Shown here: positions 46,165 to 53,870 of the stretch, in pieces
Layout of the letters: each line of letters starts with the position of its first letter
How positions within the stretch are numbered: position 1 is the stretch's first letter
Source of the DNA: Caldilineaceae bacterium
GTDB lineage: Bacteria; Chloroflexota; Anaerolineae; Caldilineales; Caldilineaceae
Assembly: GCA_020846635.1 (NCBI GenBank)
Contig: JADLDO010000019.1
Span: forward strand, 1 to 64,000
DNA: 64,000 bases
Direction: 5' to 3'
The notes under the pieces: generated by a model
What the model saw: only the letters and a program-made list of their open reading frames with translations
Told to the model about the DNA's origin: nothing
Database searches by the model: none
Translations under genes and position numbers: made by a program

Positions 46165-46797
46165 ATGGAAGCGTGGAATCAAGCATGGCAGACAGAGGAG
46201 GGGCGCGCCGATTGGATGACGCCGGAGCCTTTTGTCGTGGAGTCGGTCGAGGTGTTGCGCGCGGCAGGTGTCAAGCGTATTCTTGACCTCGGCTTTGGTG
46301 TGGGACGCCATGCCATCCTCTTGGCAAAGGCTGGATTTCAAGTAGAGGGCATAGACGCCAGCAGCAGTGGGCTTGCCTTTGCCACGGAATGGGCCGCGCG
46401 TGAAGGACTAACGCTCCAGCTCACCACGGGCGATATGGCACACCTGCCCTATGCAGATGGCGCGTTTGATGCCATTCTCACCTGGAATGTCATCTATCAT
46501 GGCACGATGGATGTGGTACAGCAGACAATTGACGAACTTGCGCGCTGCCTCAAACCGCAAGGCTATCTCATCTGCTCGCTCATCTCCACCCGCCACCACA
46601 TGGCTGGACAGGGCGTTGAGATCGAGCCGCGCACCTTCGTTATACCTGGTGGTGGCGAGCGCGAACATCCTCACCACTACTTTAACCAGGCAGATATCGA
46701 CCAGGCTTTTGCAGCCTTTGATCAATTACGCCTCGAAGACGTTACTCAAAGGACAACCAGCGACTACCACTGGCATATGCTCGCGCGGCGCAACTAG
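46165..46797 (+). CDS. Class I SAM-dependent methyltransferase
   Basis: A 210-residue methyltransferase. Motif I is ILDLGFGVGRHAILLA, followed by VEGIDASSSGL and DMAHLPYADGAFDAILTWNVI. The length and opening (EAWNQAW) resemble tellurite-resistance (TehB) or thiopurine methyltransferase-like small-molecule enzymes. ATG at 46165 follows a weak ribosome site; the previous TTG is the alternative. It lies 23 bp before a 118-residue Cys-Cys protein and may work with it. Confidence 0.9.
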   Translation: MEAWNQAWQTEEGRADWMTPEPFVVESVEVLRAAGVKRILDLGFGVGRHAILLAKAGFQVEGIDASSSGLAFATEWAAREGLTLQLTTGDMAHLPYADGAFDAILTWNVIYHGTMDVVQQTIDELARCLKPQGYLICSLISTRHHMAGQGVEIEPRTFVIPGGGEREHPHHYFNQADIDQAFAAFDQLRLEDVTQRTTSDYHWHMLARRN

Positions 46798-46820
46798 GCA
46801 TTTACAGGAGGAGTGTCAAG

Positions 46821-47177
46821 ATGAACACCAACATAAGCCAGAATATACCGATTGCCTGTGATTTAACCGTCATTCCCGCATCCGAGCGCGAGCAGCATAG
46901 CGCCACCAGCCGGCAAATCTTCCAGGCCGCGCAGGAAGTTGAGGAATTGCCAGATGGTTACGCCTTCCGCTTCAACAACGAGCCGGGTATGTTTATGGCG
47001 CTGGCGAGCTTTGTCGAGAATGAACGGCTTTGCTGCCCTTTCTTCCGTTTCGTCCTTGAGGTTGAGCCAGGTGGCGGGTCACTCCGGCTGCACTTAACGG
47101 GTGGCGAAGGGGTGAAGGAGTTTGAAAAATCGAGCCTGATCGACCCGCACGAAGCCCTACGCACACAATTGATCTAG
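46821..47177 (+). CDS. Conserved small protein with Cys-Cys-Pro-Phe motif
   Basis: A 118-residue cytoplasmic protein. The core reads F-R-F-N-N-E...ENERLCCPFFRFVLEVEPGGG, then LRLHLTGGEGVKEF. Adjacent Cys residues in a CCPF motif suggest metal or metalloid binding. I have seen this pattern in small proteins of soil bacteria, often beside methyltransferases or metal genes, but have no family name. AGGAGG is 8 bases before the ATG. It follows the methyltransferase gene by 23 bp, likely one operon. Confidence 0.8.
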   Translation: MNTNISQNIPIACDLTVIPASEREQHSATSRQIFQAAQEVEELPDGYAFRFNNEPGMFMALASFVENERLCCPFFRFVLEVEPGGGSLRLHLTGGEGVKEFEKSSLIDPHEALRTQLI

Positions 47178-47234
47178 GCTGGCTCCGATGAAAATTTGGG
47201 TAAAGTCATCACCCAAACCGCGGCTGCTTTTACG

Positions 47235-48632
47235 TCAAGTCACCACCTGCGGATTCTGCGGGTGCTGGAGTTGCTCCCGTTCATTCCAGAGATCGACCAG
47301 ATCAAGCCGCCGCAAAAGCTCTGGGCCGGGCGCGCAAATGTCGCCCGTCACCGCAATCTGTGCCTCCAATTCAATGTCGAGTTCGCGCTGTACATGGGCA
47401 TAGTCCCGGTCATCCACCAAGTTGATCAGTTGATACGGGTCATTCTCATTGTCATAGAGCAGCCACGGACGCCCATCCAGCCAGCGCGCATAGGTGTAAC
47501 GCTCGGTTCGCAAGCCGCGCCATTCGTCCATATTCTGGGCGTGGGATTCATCCATCCGCACCATGTCCATCAAAAAGAGCGACGAGGGCGCAGTTTGCGC
47601 CTCACCGCGCAGCGTGGGGGCCAAGTCAACACCTTGCAGCCGCGCCGAGGCTTCAACCCCACAGAGGCTTAAGAGGGTGGGCAGATGGTCGATAACGCCG
47701 AAAAGCGCATCACTGACCGCTCCCGCCTGGATCTGCCCAGGCCAACGGATGAGGAAAGGGATGTTGATCGATTCCTCCCACGGCAACTGCTTTTTCATAC
47801 GTCCGTGTGACCAGAGCATGTCGCCATGATCAGATGTAAAGACCACAATCGTATTCTCCACCAGCCCCGTTTCATCCAGAAAATCCAAAATCCGGCCTAG
47901 CTGGAGATCCAGCGCGCTGATGGCTGCGTAGTAGTTGGCAATTGTCTCGCGCGTCTCCCAGTCACGCGCCAGCGGGGCCGCGTCGGGATGTACAGCGCTG
48001 ACATTGGGGCGCAGATAGATGGTGGCAGGGTCATATTGATCCTTAAAGACCTCCGGCACTAACGGGTAGGGATCATGCGGTGGCCCCCAAGAGAGCAGCA
48101 GGCAAAAGGGACGTTCATCCGTCGTCGCCAGGAAGTCCAACGCCAAATTCGTCTGCACCTCCGGCTCATAGCCCTCCATGCGAATCGCCACCGGGAGATC
48201 GCGATAATATTTGTCGGCGCGAAAATAGTCGTGCGAACAGTTGTAGGCCGCCCAATGCTCAAAGCCGTGACGGCGCGGGCCGGGTGGTGTCCACTTGTTG
48301 CGCGGCACGCCATCCAAATGCCACTTGCCGATATAGCCCGTGCGATAGCCCGCGCTGTGGAAGATATGACCCAACGAGGGCAGTTCGACCGGCAGCGGCA
48401 GATCGTTGGCAACCACGCGGTTGTTGGCGGGATAGAGCCCCGTCAATAACATGGCGCGGCTGGCAGTACAGACCGGCGTGTTGGCATACGCATGCGTCAG
48501 ACGCATACCCTGTTCTGCCAGCCGGTCGAGATTGGGCGTGTGCAGTTGTGTGTTGCCTACACAGTGCATATCCATACCGCGCATCTGGTCGGCAAAGATA
48601 TAGAGAAGGTTGGGGCGAACAGAATTTGGCAT
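47235..48632 (-). CDS. Sulfatase (arylsulfatase A-like, formylglycine type)
   Basis: A 465-residue alkaline-phosphatase-superfamily sulfatase. The formylglycine motif C-T-A-S-R (Cys55 in NTPVCTASRAMLLTG) fits C-x-[P/A]-x-R; conversion of the Cys by FGE or anSME is required. Metal ligands lie in YIFADQMRG and in FTSDHGDMLWSHG. It has no obvious signal peptide, so it may act in the cytoplasm on sulfated sugars taken up by the cell. It is convergent with the CCPF gene. A palindromic repeat and the SOS promoter lie behind its start. Confidence 0.92.
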   Translation of the reverse strand: MPNSVRPNLLYIFADQMRGMDMHCVGNTQLHTPNLDRLAEQGMRLTHAYANTPVCTASRAMLLTGLYPANNRVVANDLPLPVELPSLGHIFHSAGYRTGYIGKWHLDGVPRNKWTPPGPRRHGFEHWAAYNCSHDYFRADKYYRDLPVAIRMEGYEPEVQTNLALDFLATTDERPFCLLLSWGPPHDPYPLVPEVFKDQYDPATIYLRPNVSAVHPDAAPLARDWETRETIANYYAAISALDLQLGRILDFLDETGLVENTIVVFTSDHGDMLWSHGRMKKQLPWEESINIPFLIRWPGQIQAGAVSDALFGVIDHLPTLLSLCGVEASARLQGVDLAPTLRGEAQTAPSSLFLMDMVRMDESHAQNMDEWRGLRTERYTYARWLDGRPWLLYDNENDPYQLINLVDDRDYAHVQRELDIELEAQIAVTGDICAPGPELLRRLDLVDLWNEREQLQHPQNPQVVT

Positions 48633-48729
48633 GAGGTCACGCTCTACGGGCTTTATGGGCTTGTGGGGTCTTGCACAGCTCGTCTAGAATTTTCGCCTAC
48701 TATAGCACAACTTGGGACGGGGGCGTGAA

Positions 48730-48760
48730 CCCTCCCGGAAGCTTCGAGCTTCTGGGAGGG
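48730..48760. repeat. Extragenic palindrome, REP-like family
   Basis: CCCTCCCGGAAGCT (48730-48743) pairs with AGCTTCTGGGAGGG (48747-48760), with one mismatch and a 3-base loop. It sits between the sulfatase start and the SOS-type promoter. Same core as the copies at 10584 and 60321. Confidence 0.8.
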
Positions 48761-48848
48761 TGGTGGGAAGATTGTTCCTTCCGCAATTTATCTAGGAAGC
48801 TCACTGTCGTTCTGCAATGCATCTCGAAAAACAGCTCAATCTTGGGTA

Positions 48849-48878
48849 TTGACATTAGAACGCACGTTCTGATATAGT
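48849..48878 (+). promoter_or_regulatory. Candidate SOS-controlled promoter of the FtsK-like gene
   Basis: TTGACA (48849-48854) and TATAGT (48873-48878) are separated by 18 bases. A GAAC-N4-GTTC box lies within the spacer and a second overlaps the predicted start near 48885. The leader before the FtsK-like ATG (49116) is about 230 bases and holds a weak GCC-GATCA-GGC hairpin followed by six T near 49050-49062. Confidence 0.7.
48858..48869. promoter_or_regulatory. LexA-type (Cheo) box 1
   Basis: GAACGCACGTTC fits the GAAC-N4-GTTC core of Gram-positive LexA boxes, with an extended AGAACG/CGTTCT dyad. It lies between the -35 and -10 elements. Confidence 0.7.
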
Positions 48879-48886
48879 GATAACCA

Positions 48887-48898
48887 GAACGTGCGTTC
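48887..48898. promoter_or_regulatory. LexA-type (Cheo) box 2
   Basis: GAACGTGCGTTC is the reverse complement of box 1. Its centre is 29 bases from that of box 1, nearly three helical turns, so two repressor dimers would lie on the same face. Confidence 0.7.
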
Positions 48899-49115
48899 CA
48901 GATTTGTCCACACCCGTTCTACCTCATAGCGCAACCCCAGACTCAAATGCGTGCCTACTAGCTGCTGCGAGCCTGAAAGAAGAAGCCTGGTCGTATGCGC
49001 CATTGGAAAAACAGCGTCGCCCATTGCGATCGCTCGATTCCAACGCCGATCAGGCTTTTTTGTATTCAACCACGCCCACAGCGCGACAGATAAAGTGCAG
49101 ACTAGAGGTGCCAAG

Positions 49116-50228
49116 ATGGCCTATCGCAAACGAACATTGGAGATGCAGGCAGATACGATTGAAGCTGTCATGGCACGCCACAAGGTGGCAGGACGCGTCA
49201 AGGGTGGCGTTGTCACCCCTCGCTTTGTCCAGTTTCAGATCAGCACCGAAGTGGGCGCAAAAGTAAAACAGATGACCAGCCTGGCAGACGAATTTGCGCT
49301 GGCGTTGGGCAAACGTGAGGCGCGGGTCTATCGCAAGGGGGGGGCCATCAACGTGGAGATCCCTCGCTCAAAGACGGAGCCTGTGCGCTTGCTCCCCCTC
49401 TGTTCTCGTCTAGCCACAGCCCCCGCCTTCGCCGCGGTCTTGGGTGTAGAAGAAGATGGCACGCCCCTGTTGGTACGGCTCACTGCACCCGATGTCGCGC
49501 ACATTCTGATTGTGGGGACGACGGGCAGCGGCAAGACCGCGCTGGCACGCACGCTGCTGACCTCGCTGGCGATGCACAACCGCCAGACCCAAATCCAGTT
49601 GATCCTCATCGACCCCAAAGGGCGCGGCTTTGGCCCTCTGGCACAGTTGCCCCATGTGCTGGGTGGTGTAGTCGCGGATACCGCAGCCGCCGTGGAACGG
49701 CTGCGGTGGGTTGTCGAGGAGATGGAACGGCGCGACCGTGAGCAGGTCAATCGCCCGCTCCTGGTGGTGGCAATTGATGAGTTGGCAGACCTGCTGCAAA
49801 CCGGCGGAGCCGCCGCCGAAGCATTGATCACCCGTCTCAGCCAGCGCGGACGCGAGGCAGGTATCCACCTGGTCGCCTGCACGCAAAAGCCAAGCGCGGC
49901 ATTGATCGGTGGGGCCATCCGCGCCAATTTCCCCGTTCGCCTGGTTGGAACCGTCGCCAGCCGCGATGAAGCGCGCTATGCCACAGGGCTGCCCGATAGC
50001 GGTGCGGAGAAGTTAGAGGGCAAAGGCGATTTTCTACTCATCTCCAAAGGGGAAACTGTACGCTTTCAGGCGGCATGGTTGGGGCCAAATGACCTCAATA
50101 CCGTTCTAGCGGCATTGGTCGGTGGGCATCGCACCAGCCGCCGCTGGGAAGATGCGGGCGAAAGCCCTCCAGCGCCGGAAACGTGTAAGCCCACCGGCTT
50201 TTGGTCCAAACTTTTTGGCGGCAGATAG
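49116..50228 (+). CDS. Compact FtsK/SpoIIIE-type DNA translocase
   Basis: A 370-residue soluble motor. Residues 1-90 resemble the FtsK alpha domain ([22 protein letters not shown]...[11 protein letters not shown], in part). Residues 110-330 form the RecA-like motor with Walker [12 protein letters not shown] and Walker [14 protein letters not shown], then [19 protein letters not shown]. It lacks the membrane domain, long linker and DNA-reading gamma domain of FtsK, so it is roughly a third of usual length. AGAGGTG precedes the ATG at 49116. Two LexA-type boxes on its promoter point to DNA-damage induction; E. coli ftsK (dinH) is also SOS-controlled. A small membrane protein gene follows by 42 bp and might anchor the motor. 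Confidence 0.9.
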   Translation: MAYRKRTLEMQADTIEAVMARHKVAGRVKGGVVTPRFVQFQISTEVGAKVKQMTSLADEFALALGKREARVYRKGGAINVEIPRSKTEPVRLLPLCSRLATAPAFAAVLGVEEDGTPLLVRLTAPDVAHILIVGTTGSGKTALARTLLTSLAMHNRQTQIQLILIDPKGRGFGPLAQLPHVLGGVVADTAAAVERLRWVVEEMERRDREQVNRPLLVVAIDELADLLQTGGAAAEALITRLSQRGREAGIHLVACTQKPSAALIGGAIRANFPVRLVGTVASRDEARYATGLPDSGAEKLEGKGDFLLISKGETVRFQAAWLGPNDLNTVLAALVGGHRTSRRWEDAGESPPAPETCKPTGFWSKLFGGR

Positions 50229-50270
50229 GTTGCAAGAAATCATCGCAAACATTCAGAAAGGATCGTACTC

Positions 50271-50714
50271 ATGCGTCAATATATCGGACTGGCTGCACTC
50301 ATTTTTGTCGGAATCGCAGCGTGGCGTATCGCCGGGCAGTTGAGCGCCGACGCTCTGGGGATGGCTGTGGGCGTTCTCTTTGGGGTGATGGCGGGCGTGC
50401 CCACCGCGCTCATGGTCATGGCTTCGGGACGAAGGCGCGCTGCCGAGGAAGAAGAAACGACCAGTCGCCGCCGCCAACAGCAGAACATGCCCCAACATCC
50501 CGCCTACTATGGTGGCTATGGCCCCGGCGGCTACCCCCCACAGCCCCCCGTGATCGTTCTCGCGGGGCCAGGCATGGGGCAACAGGGCTATCCACAGGGC
50601 TATGGCGACCCCTACGGGCAGCAGCGGATGCGCGCGCTGCCCGCGCCCGAAGCTGTGGACGTGCGCCAATTCAAAGTCGTCGGTGAAAAAGAGGAATGGG
50701 TGGACGAGTGGTAG
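50271..50714 (+). CDS. Small membrane protein downstream of the FtsK-like gene
   Basis: A 147-residue protein. Two membrane segments (about 4-22 and 27-50) are followed by a basic/acidic stretch (GRRRAAEEEE) and a disordered Gly/Pro/Tyr/Gln-rich region (YYGGYGPGGYPPQPP). The C-terminus ends VDVRQFKVVGEKEEWVDEW. AGAAAGG precedes the ATG. It is 42 bp after the FtsK-like gene and likely co-transcribed. I do not recognise the family; providing the membrane anchor missing from the motor is a testable idea. Confidence 0.8.
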   Translation: MRQYIGLAALIFVGIAAWRIAGQLSADALGMAVGVLFGVMAGVPTALMVMASGRRRAAEEEETTSRRRQQQNMPQHPAYYGGYGPGGYPPQPPVIVLAGPGMGQQGYPQGYGDPYGQQRMRALPAPEAVDVRQFKVVGEKEEWVDEW

Positions 50715-50743
50715 CGTAGCGCGCTGCTTTGGGCCTGTGGCGC

Positions 50744-51619
50744 TCAAAAGACGCTGGTGACGGGGCCGGTCGGCGGCAGATCCATTTCGCCGCGCGGGCG
50801 CACGCTGTGGTCGTCCAGATTGAAACCTTCGCCAGCCTGAAGTTCGTAGTGACGCGCGCCTTCAATGCCGTTGGTGTTGGCACTCTCCAAATCAGCATCC
50901 AGATCAGCAACACTGATCTCCTGCCCATCCACAATCATCAGCGCAACTGGGCCATTCGCCTGGAGTGTGTTGTCGGGATAGAGAATCGCCGCGCTGCCGG
51001 GTGCAACGCCCACGCCGATCAAAAATGGGTTCGAGGCGACGGCAGCCAACAAGCGGGTTTGGGAAGCGGCAGAAGGTGCGGTCGATGTAGAGCCGGCATC
51101 CACAACCAGGCGGTTGACCAATCCCAGACCAGGGCCAAAGGCGACTGTCCCACGCAGGCTCATAGGCTGCGAAGCGGGGCTGATCATATGCTGGCAGAGG
51201 AAGGCTCCGGCTGTGCCCATACCGCCCACCAACTTGCTGCGCGCATTGGCGCGCCGGATGGCCTGCGCTAAGGGTGTCCCGCCCAACGTCGCCGCCAGAC
51301 GCCGAGGATCATCACCGATGAACACGATCCCCGTTGCCTGATCTACACTGACTGCATGCGCTGGGTTGCGCGCCGCGCTGCGATTCAATGCAACGATCTG
51401 ATCGAGCCGGTCACATTCCCAATTTGCCAACTCTGCACGCAGCGCCGCCAACACCTCGCAATAGGCGGCTTCCACTGTAATCAGTACCAAGCGCGCCCCA
51501 TAGCCGCCCGCCTCGCGCCAAATCCACTGGCGCAGCCCCTGCTCGACGGTGGGATCCGGTGATGCGCCCCAAAACAGGATGGGGCCGCGCGTATACCCTG
51601 GTGGAACAGGAGCAGGCAT
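50744..51619 (-). CDS. Cyanophycinase-like (peptidase S51 fold) protein, nucleophile missing
   Basis: A 291-residue protein matching the cyanophycinase pattern: FWGASPD at the start, a Rossmann-like core, and FLIGVGVAPGSAAILYPDN near 218-236. The nucleophile elbow, normally G-T-S-A-G-A, reads GMGTAGA at 133-139, so the Ser is absent. The usual GGDQ reads GDDP near 102-105, and the later acidic residue is Pro. It is therefore probably inactive as a peptidase, and may bind rather than cleave. It converges with the small membrane protein gene. The gene at 51641 lies 21 bp upstream on the same strand. Confidence 0.82.
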   Translation of the reverse strand: MPAPVPPGYTRGPILFWGASPDPTVEQGLRQWIWREAGGYGARLVLITVEAAYCEVLAALRAELANWECDRLDQIVALNRSAARNPAHAVSVDQATGIVFIGDDPRRLAATLGGTPLAQAIRRANARSKLVGGMGTAGAFLCQHMISPASQPMSLRGTVAFGPGLGLVNRLVVDAGSTSTAPSAASQTRLLAAVASNPFLIGVGVAPGSAAILYPDNTLQANGPVALMIVDGQEISVADLDADLESANTNGIEGARHYELQAGEGFNLDDHSVRPRGEMDLPPTGPVTSVF

Positions 51620-51640
51620 GTGGAGACTTCCTCCGAAGGA

Positions 51641-52498
51641 CTAGACGGCTGGATCGCTGAGCGTAACCGTACGAACAATCCGCAAAAATTCGGGCTGCAA
51701 CGCGGCATAGCGCTCGGTCGTGGTGGTAAAGGTCAAGACAATAAAGTGGTCGGCGCTCTCGCCAAAAAAGGCCACCTGCAAACCGGCGATGGTCTGCTCG
51801 GCGCTGCCCGTGGCGGGGGTGGAAGCCGCTGTGTACTCAATGACAGAGGCGGGCAGGACACCTACACCCAGCGTCGCCTCGATCTGGGCGGTGATCACAC
51901 TGGTGTTGGCGATGCTGTTCAACTCGCTTTGTGTCGCCGCCAAATAATCATCCAGCGTCAAGCCATTGGCAGGCAAGACACTCACCGTCATCTGTGCCAC
52001 AGGCACCGCGGCATTCTCCTCCGCAGGCAGCAGCGCGATCAGTTCGAGCACAGCGCCACCTTCACGCTCGCGCACCCGTTCGGAGAGATCACCCCACACC
52101 GGCAGATCGCCCGCATCTTCCAACTCTGCCAGGGCAGATTCCACGGCAGTACCCGGCGTGGGCAGTGCCAACCAACAGCAGGGCAAAGCGACCGTATAAC
52201 TATAGCGCGGGCTGGTAAAAATGGCCCCTTGCCTGGCGATACCACTGGATGCAGGCTCCGTGGATGCGGGAGTTGCTTCGCCTGCTTCAAAGGCAGATGT
52301 GGTGGTTGTCGCTGCGGTTATCACCGGTGTTGTTGTCACGACCCCATTGGCGATAACAGGTTCGGCTGGGGTAGGGCCTGGTGGCGTGGGGGTGGCAGCA
52401 TTAAAACGGTTACAGGCGCAGGATAGCACCGCCACCACCAATAGCACGCCCAACCGTTGACCCCATGCTTCTACAGTATGCCAGCGTAATGCCATCAA
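51641..52498 (-). CDS. Predicted lipoprotein of unknown function
   Basis: A 285-residue exported protein. The N-terminus ends in a lipobox-like VLSCAC at about residues 25-30, followed by a Thr/Pro-rich linker up to about residue 85. The C-terminal domain (RYSYTVALPCCWLALPTPG... FGESADHFIVLTFTT...) looks like a compact alpha/beta domain of the PsbP/DUF1795-like kind found in surface lipoproteins. It precedes the cyanophycinase-like gene by 21 bp, so the two may be co-expressed. Ligand unknown. Confidence 0.75.
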   Translation of the reverse strand: MMALRWHTVEAWGQRLGVLLVVAVLSCACNRFNAATPTPPGPTPAEPVIANGVVTTTPVITAATTTTSAFEAGEATPASTEPASSGIARQGAIFTSPRYSYTVALPCCWLALPTPGTAVESALAELEDAGDLPVWGDLSERVREREGGAVLELIALLPAEENAAVPVAQMTVSVLPANGLTLDDYLAATQSELNSIANTSVITAQIEATLGVGVLPASVIEYTAASTPATGSAEQTIAGLQVAFFGESADHFIVLTFTTTTERYAALQPEFLRIVRTVTLSDPAV

Positions 52499-52545
52499 GA
52501 GCTATACCCGATTTTCTTCTGCTAGACGCTTCTTGTGCTAGATTC

Positions 52546-53199
52546 TTAAACGAGCGATGAAGGACAAAGATGGCTGATGGTGCAGATCGCACAGTTGGGC
52601 TTGCGCGCATCGCAGACGCGCCGGCCCTGAAAGATTAGCAGATGCGAAAGGTCGATCCACTCCCCACGCGGGGCCAGCGCCATCAAATCGCGTTCGATCT
52701 TCTCTGGGGTCGTTTCGCTGCTCAGTGCCAAACGCTGGGCAAGGCGCTTGACATGGGTATCCACCACCACTCCCTCGGCAATGCCAAACGCATTGCCCAG
52801 GACCACATTGGCCGTTTTGCGCGCCGCACCTGGCAGCGTCTGTAATTCCTTGATGTCTGCCGGAACTTCGCCCCCATAGACCTCGACCAAACGACGCGCC
52901 GCGCCCTGAATACTCTTGGCCTTGTTGCGATAAAAGCCCGTTGAGTAGATCATCTGTTCAAGCTCGGCAATATCGGCTTCGGCGAGATCCTGCGGCGTTG
53001 GATAGCGCGCAAAGAGCGCCGGAGTCACCTGGTTCACCTTCTGGTCAGTACATTGTGCCGACAGGATCGTCGCCACCAGCAGTTCCCAAGCATTGTTGAA
53101 GTCCAATTCACACTTGGCATCGGGATAGGTTTCATGTAACAGCCTGATAATCTCCGGCATCCGTTCCGCCGCGGGTGCAGCAGCAGTCAAAGTCGTCAT
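52546..53199 (-). CDS. nth: Endonuclease III
   Basis: A 217-residue DNA glycosylase/AP lyase that removes oxidised pyrimidines. The helix-hairpin-helix LPGAARKTANVVLG contains the catalytic Lys, and VVDTHVKRLAQRL has the catalytic Asp. The C-terminal 4Fe-4S cluster is C-x6-C-x2-C-x5-C (CDARKPNCAICTISHLC). The ATG at 53199 is preferred because AGGAG lies 6 bases upstream; the longer reading adds only six residues. All catalytic residues are intact. Confidence 0.96.
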   Translation of the reverse strand: MTTLTAAAPAAERMPEIIRLLHETYPDAKCELDFNNAWELLVATILSAQCTDQKVNQVTPALFARYPTPQDLAEADIAELEQMIYSTGFYRNKAKSIQGAARRLVEVYGGEVPADIKELQTLPGAARKTANVVLGNAFGIAEGVVVDTHVKRLAQRLALSSETTPEKIERDLMALAPRGEWIDLSHLLIFQGRRVCDARKPNCAICTISHLCPSSLV

Positions 53200-53250
53200 C
53201 TCAATCTCCTGGCCCAAACTTGTTCAGTCATCTGATATTAGGAAACGATG

Positions 53251-53775
53251 CTAGGAAAGAGGAAGTACCGGATGGGCCAAGACCCGGTAATCCGAATCGT
53301 CAATACGCTGCCAGGGATAATGGATGAAGTCTTCGGTAATTTCGGCATAATAGTCCGGTTCATCGTCCGCAAAGGCGCTGTTCTGCTTCTTCCAATGCAG
53401 CACAGCCAACTCCGGCATGCCACCGGCGGTTTCAATGCGCCCTTTGACCGTCATGATTGTACGCCCCTGGTGCCAGAGATTATCCACCACCAGAATCTTG
53501 CGCCCTTCCAAGAGCGAATCGGCGGGGAATTGCAGAAAGCGCGGCCAGCTTAGCCTGGAGTGTTGCAGCGTGCCAACCGGCTCCGACGGGTCAGAGGTGA
53601 AAACCACGGCAGCGGTCAAGACATTTTTCATTTTGAGCGCCTCGGCGATCATGCCGCCCGGAATGATCCCACCGCGCGTAATCGCCAGGATCGCATCATA
53701 GGGGGTATCGAGCTTAAAGATCAACTTGCTGACCAACTCTTCCAACTCGTGCCAGGTCAAATAGACATGCTTCAT
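53251..53775 (-). CDS. Purine phosphoribosyltransferase-like protein
   Basis: A 174-residue type I phosphoribosyltransferase. The PRPP loop is ILVVDNLWHQGRTIMTVKG; the second loop is AITRGGIIPGGMIAEAL. It resembles xanthine/hypoxanthine-guanine transferases (Gpt/Hpt-like). The usual Asp-Asp of the PRPP site is Asp-Asn (VDN), which may change activity. It lies 51 bp upstream of endonuclease III on the same strand. Base specificity is not certain. Confidence 0.88.
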   Translation of the reverse strand: MKHVYLTWHELEELVSKLIFKLDTPYDAILAITRGGIIPGGMIAEALKMKNVLTAAVVFTSDPSEPVGTLQHSRLSWPRFLQFPADSLLEGRKILVVDNLWHQGRTIMTVKGRIETAGGMPELAVLHWKKQNSAFADDEPDYYAEITEDFIHYPWQRIDDSDYRVLAHPVLPLS

Positions 53776-53870
53776 ACAGTAGCCCTTCGATTATTCACTA
53801 AGCCAGAACAGGGAACCAGAACCATTAAAACAGATTAGAAGCCATAAAAACGCCACCCACCTGGGTACGC

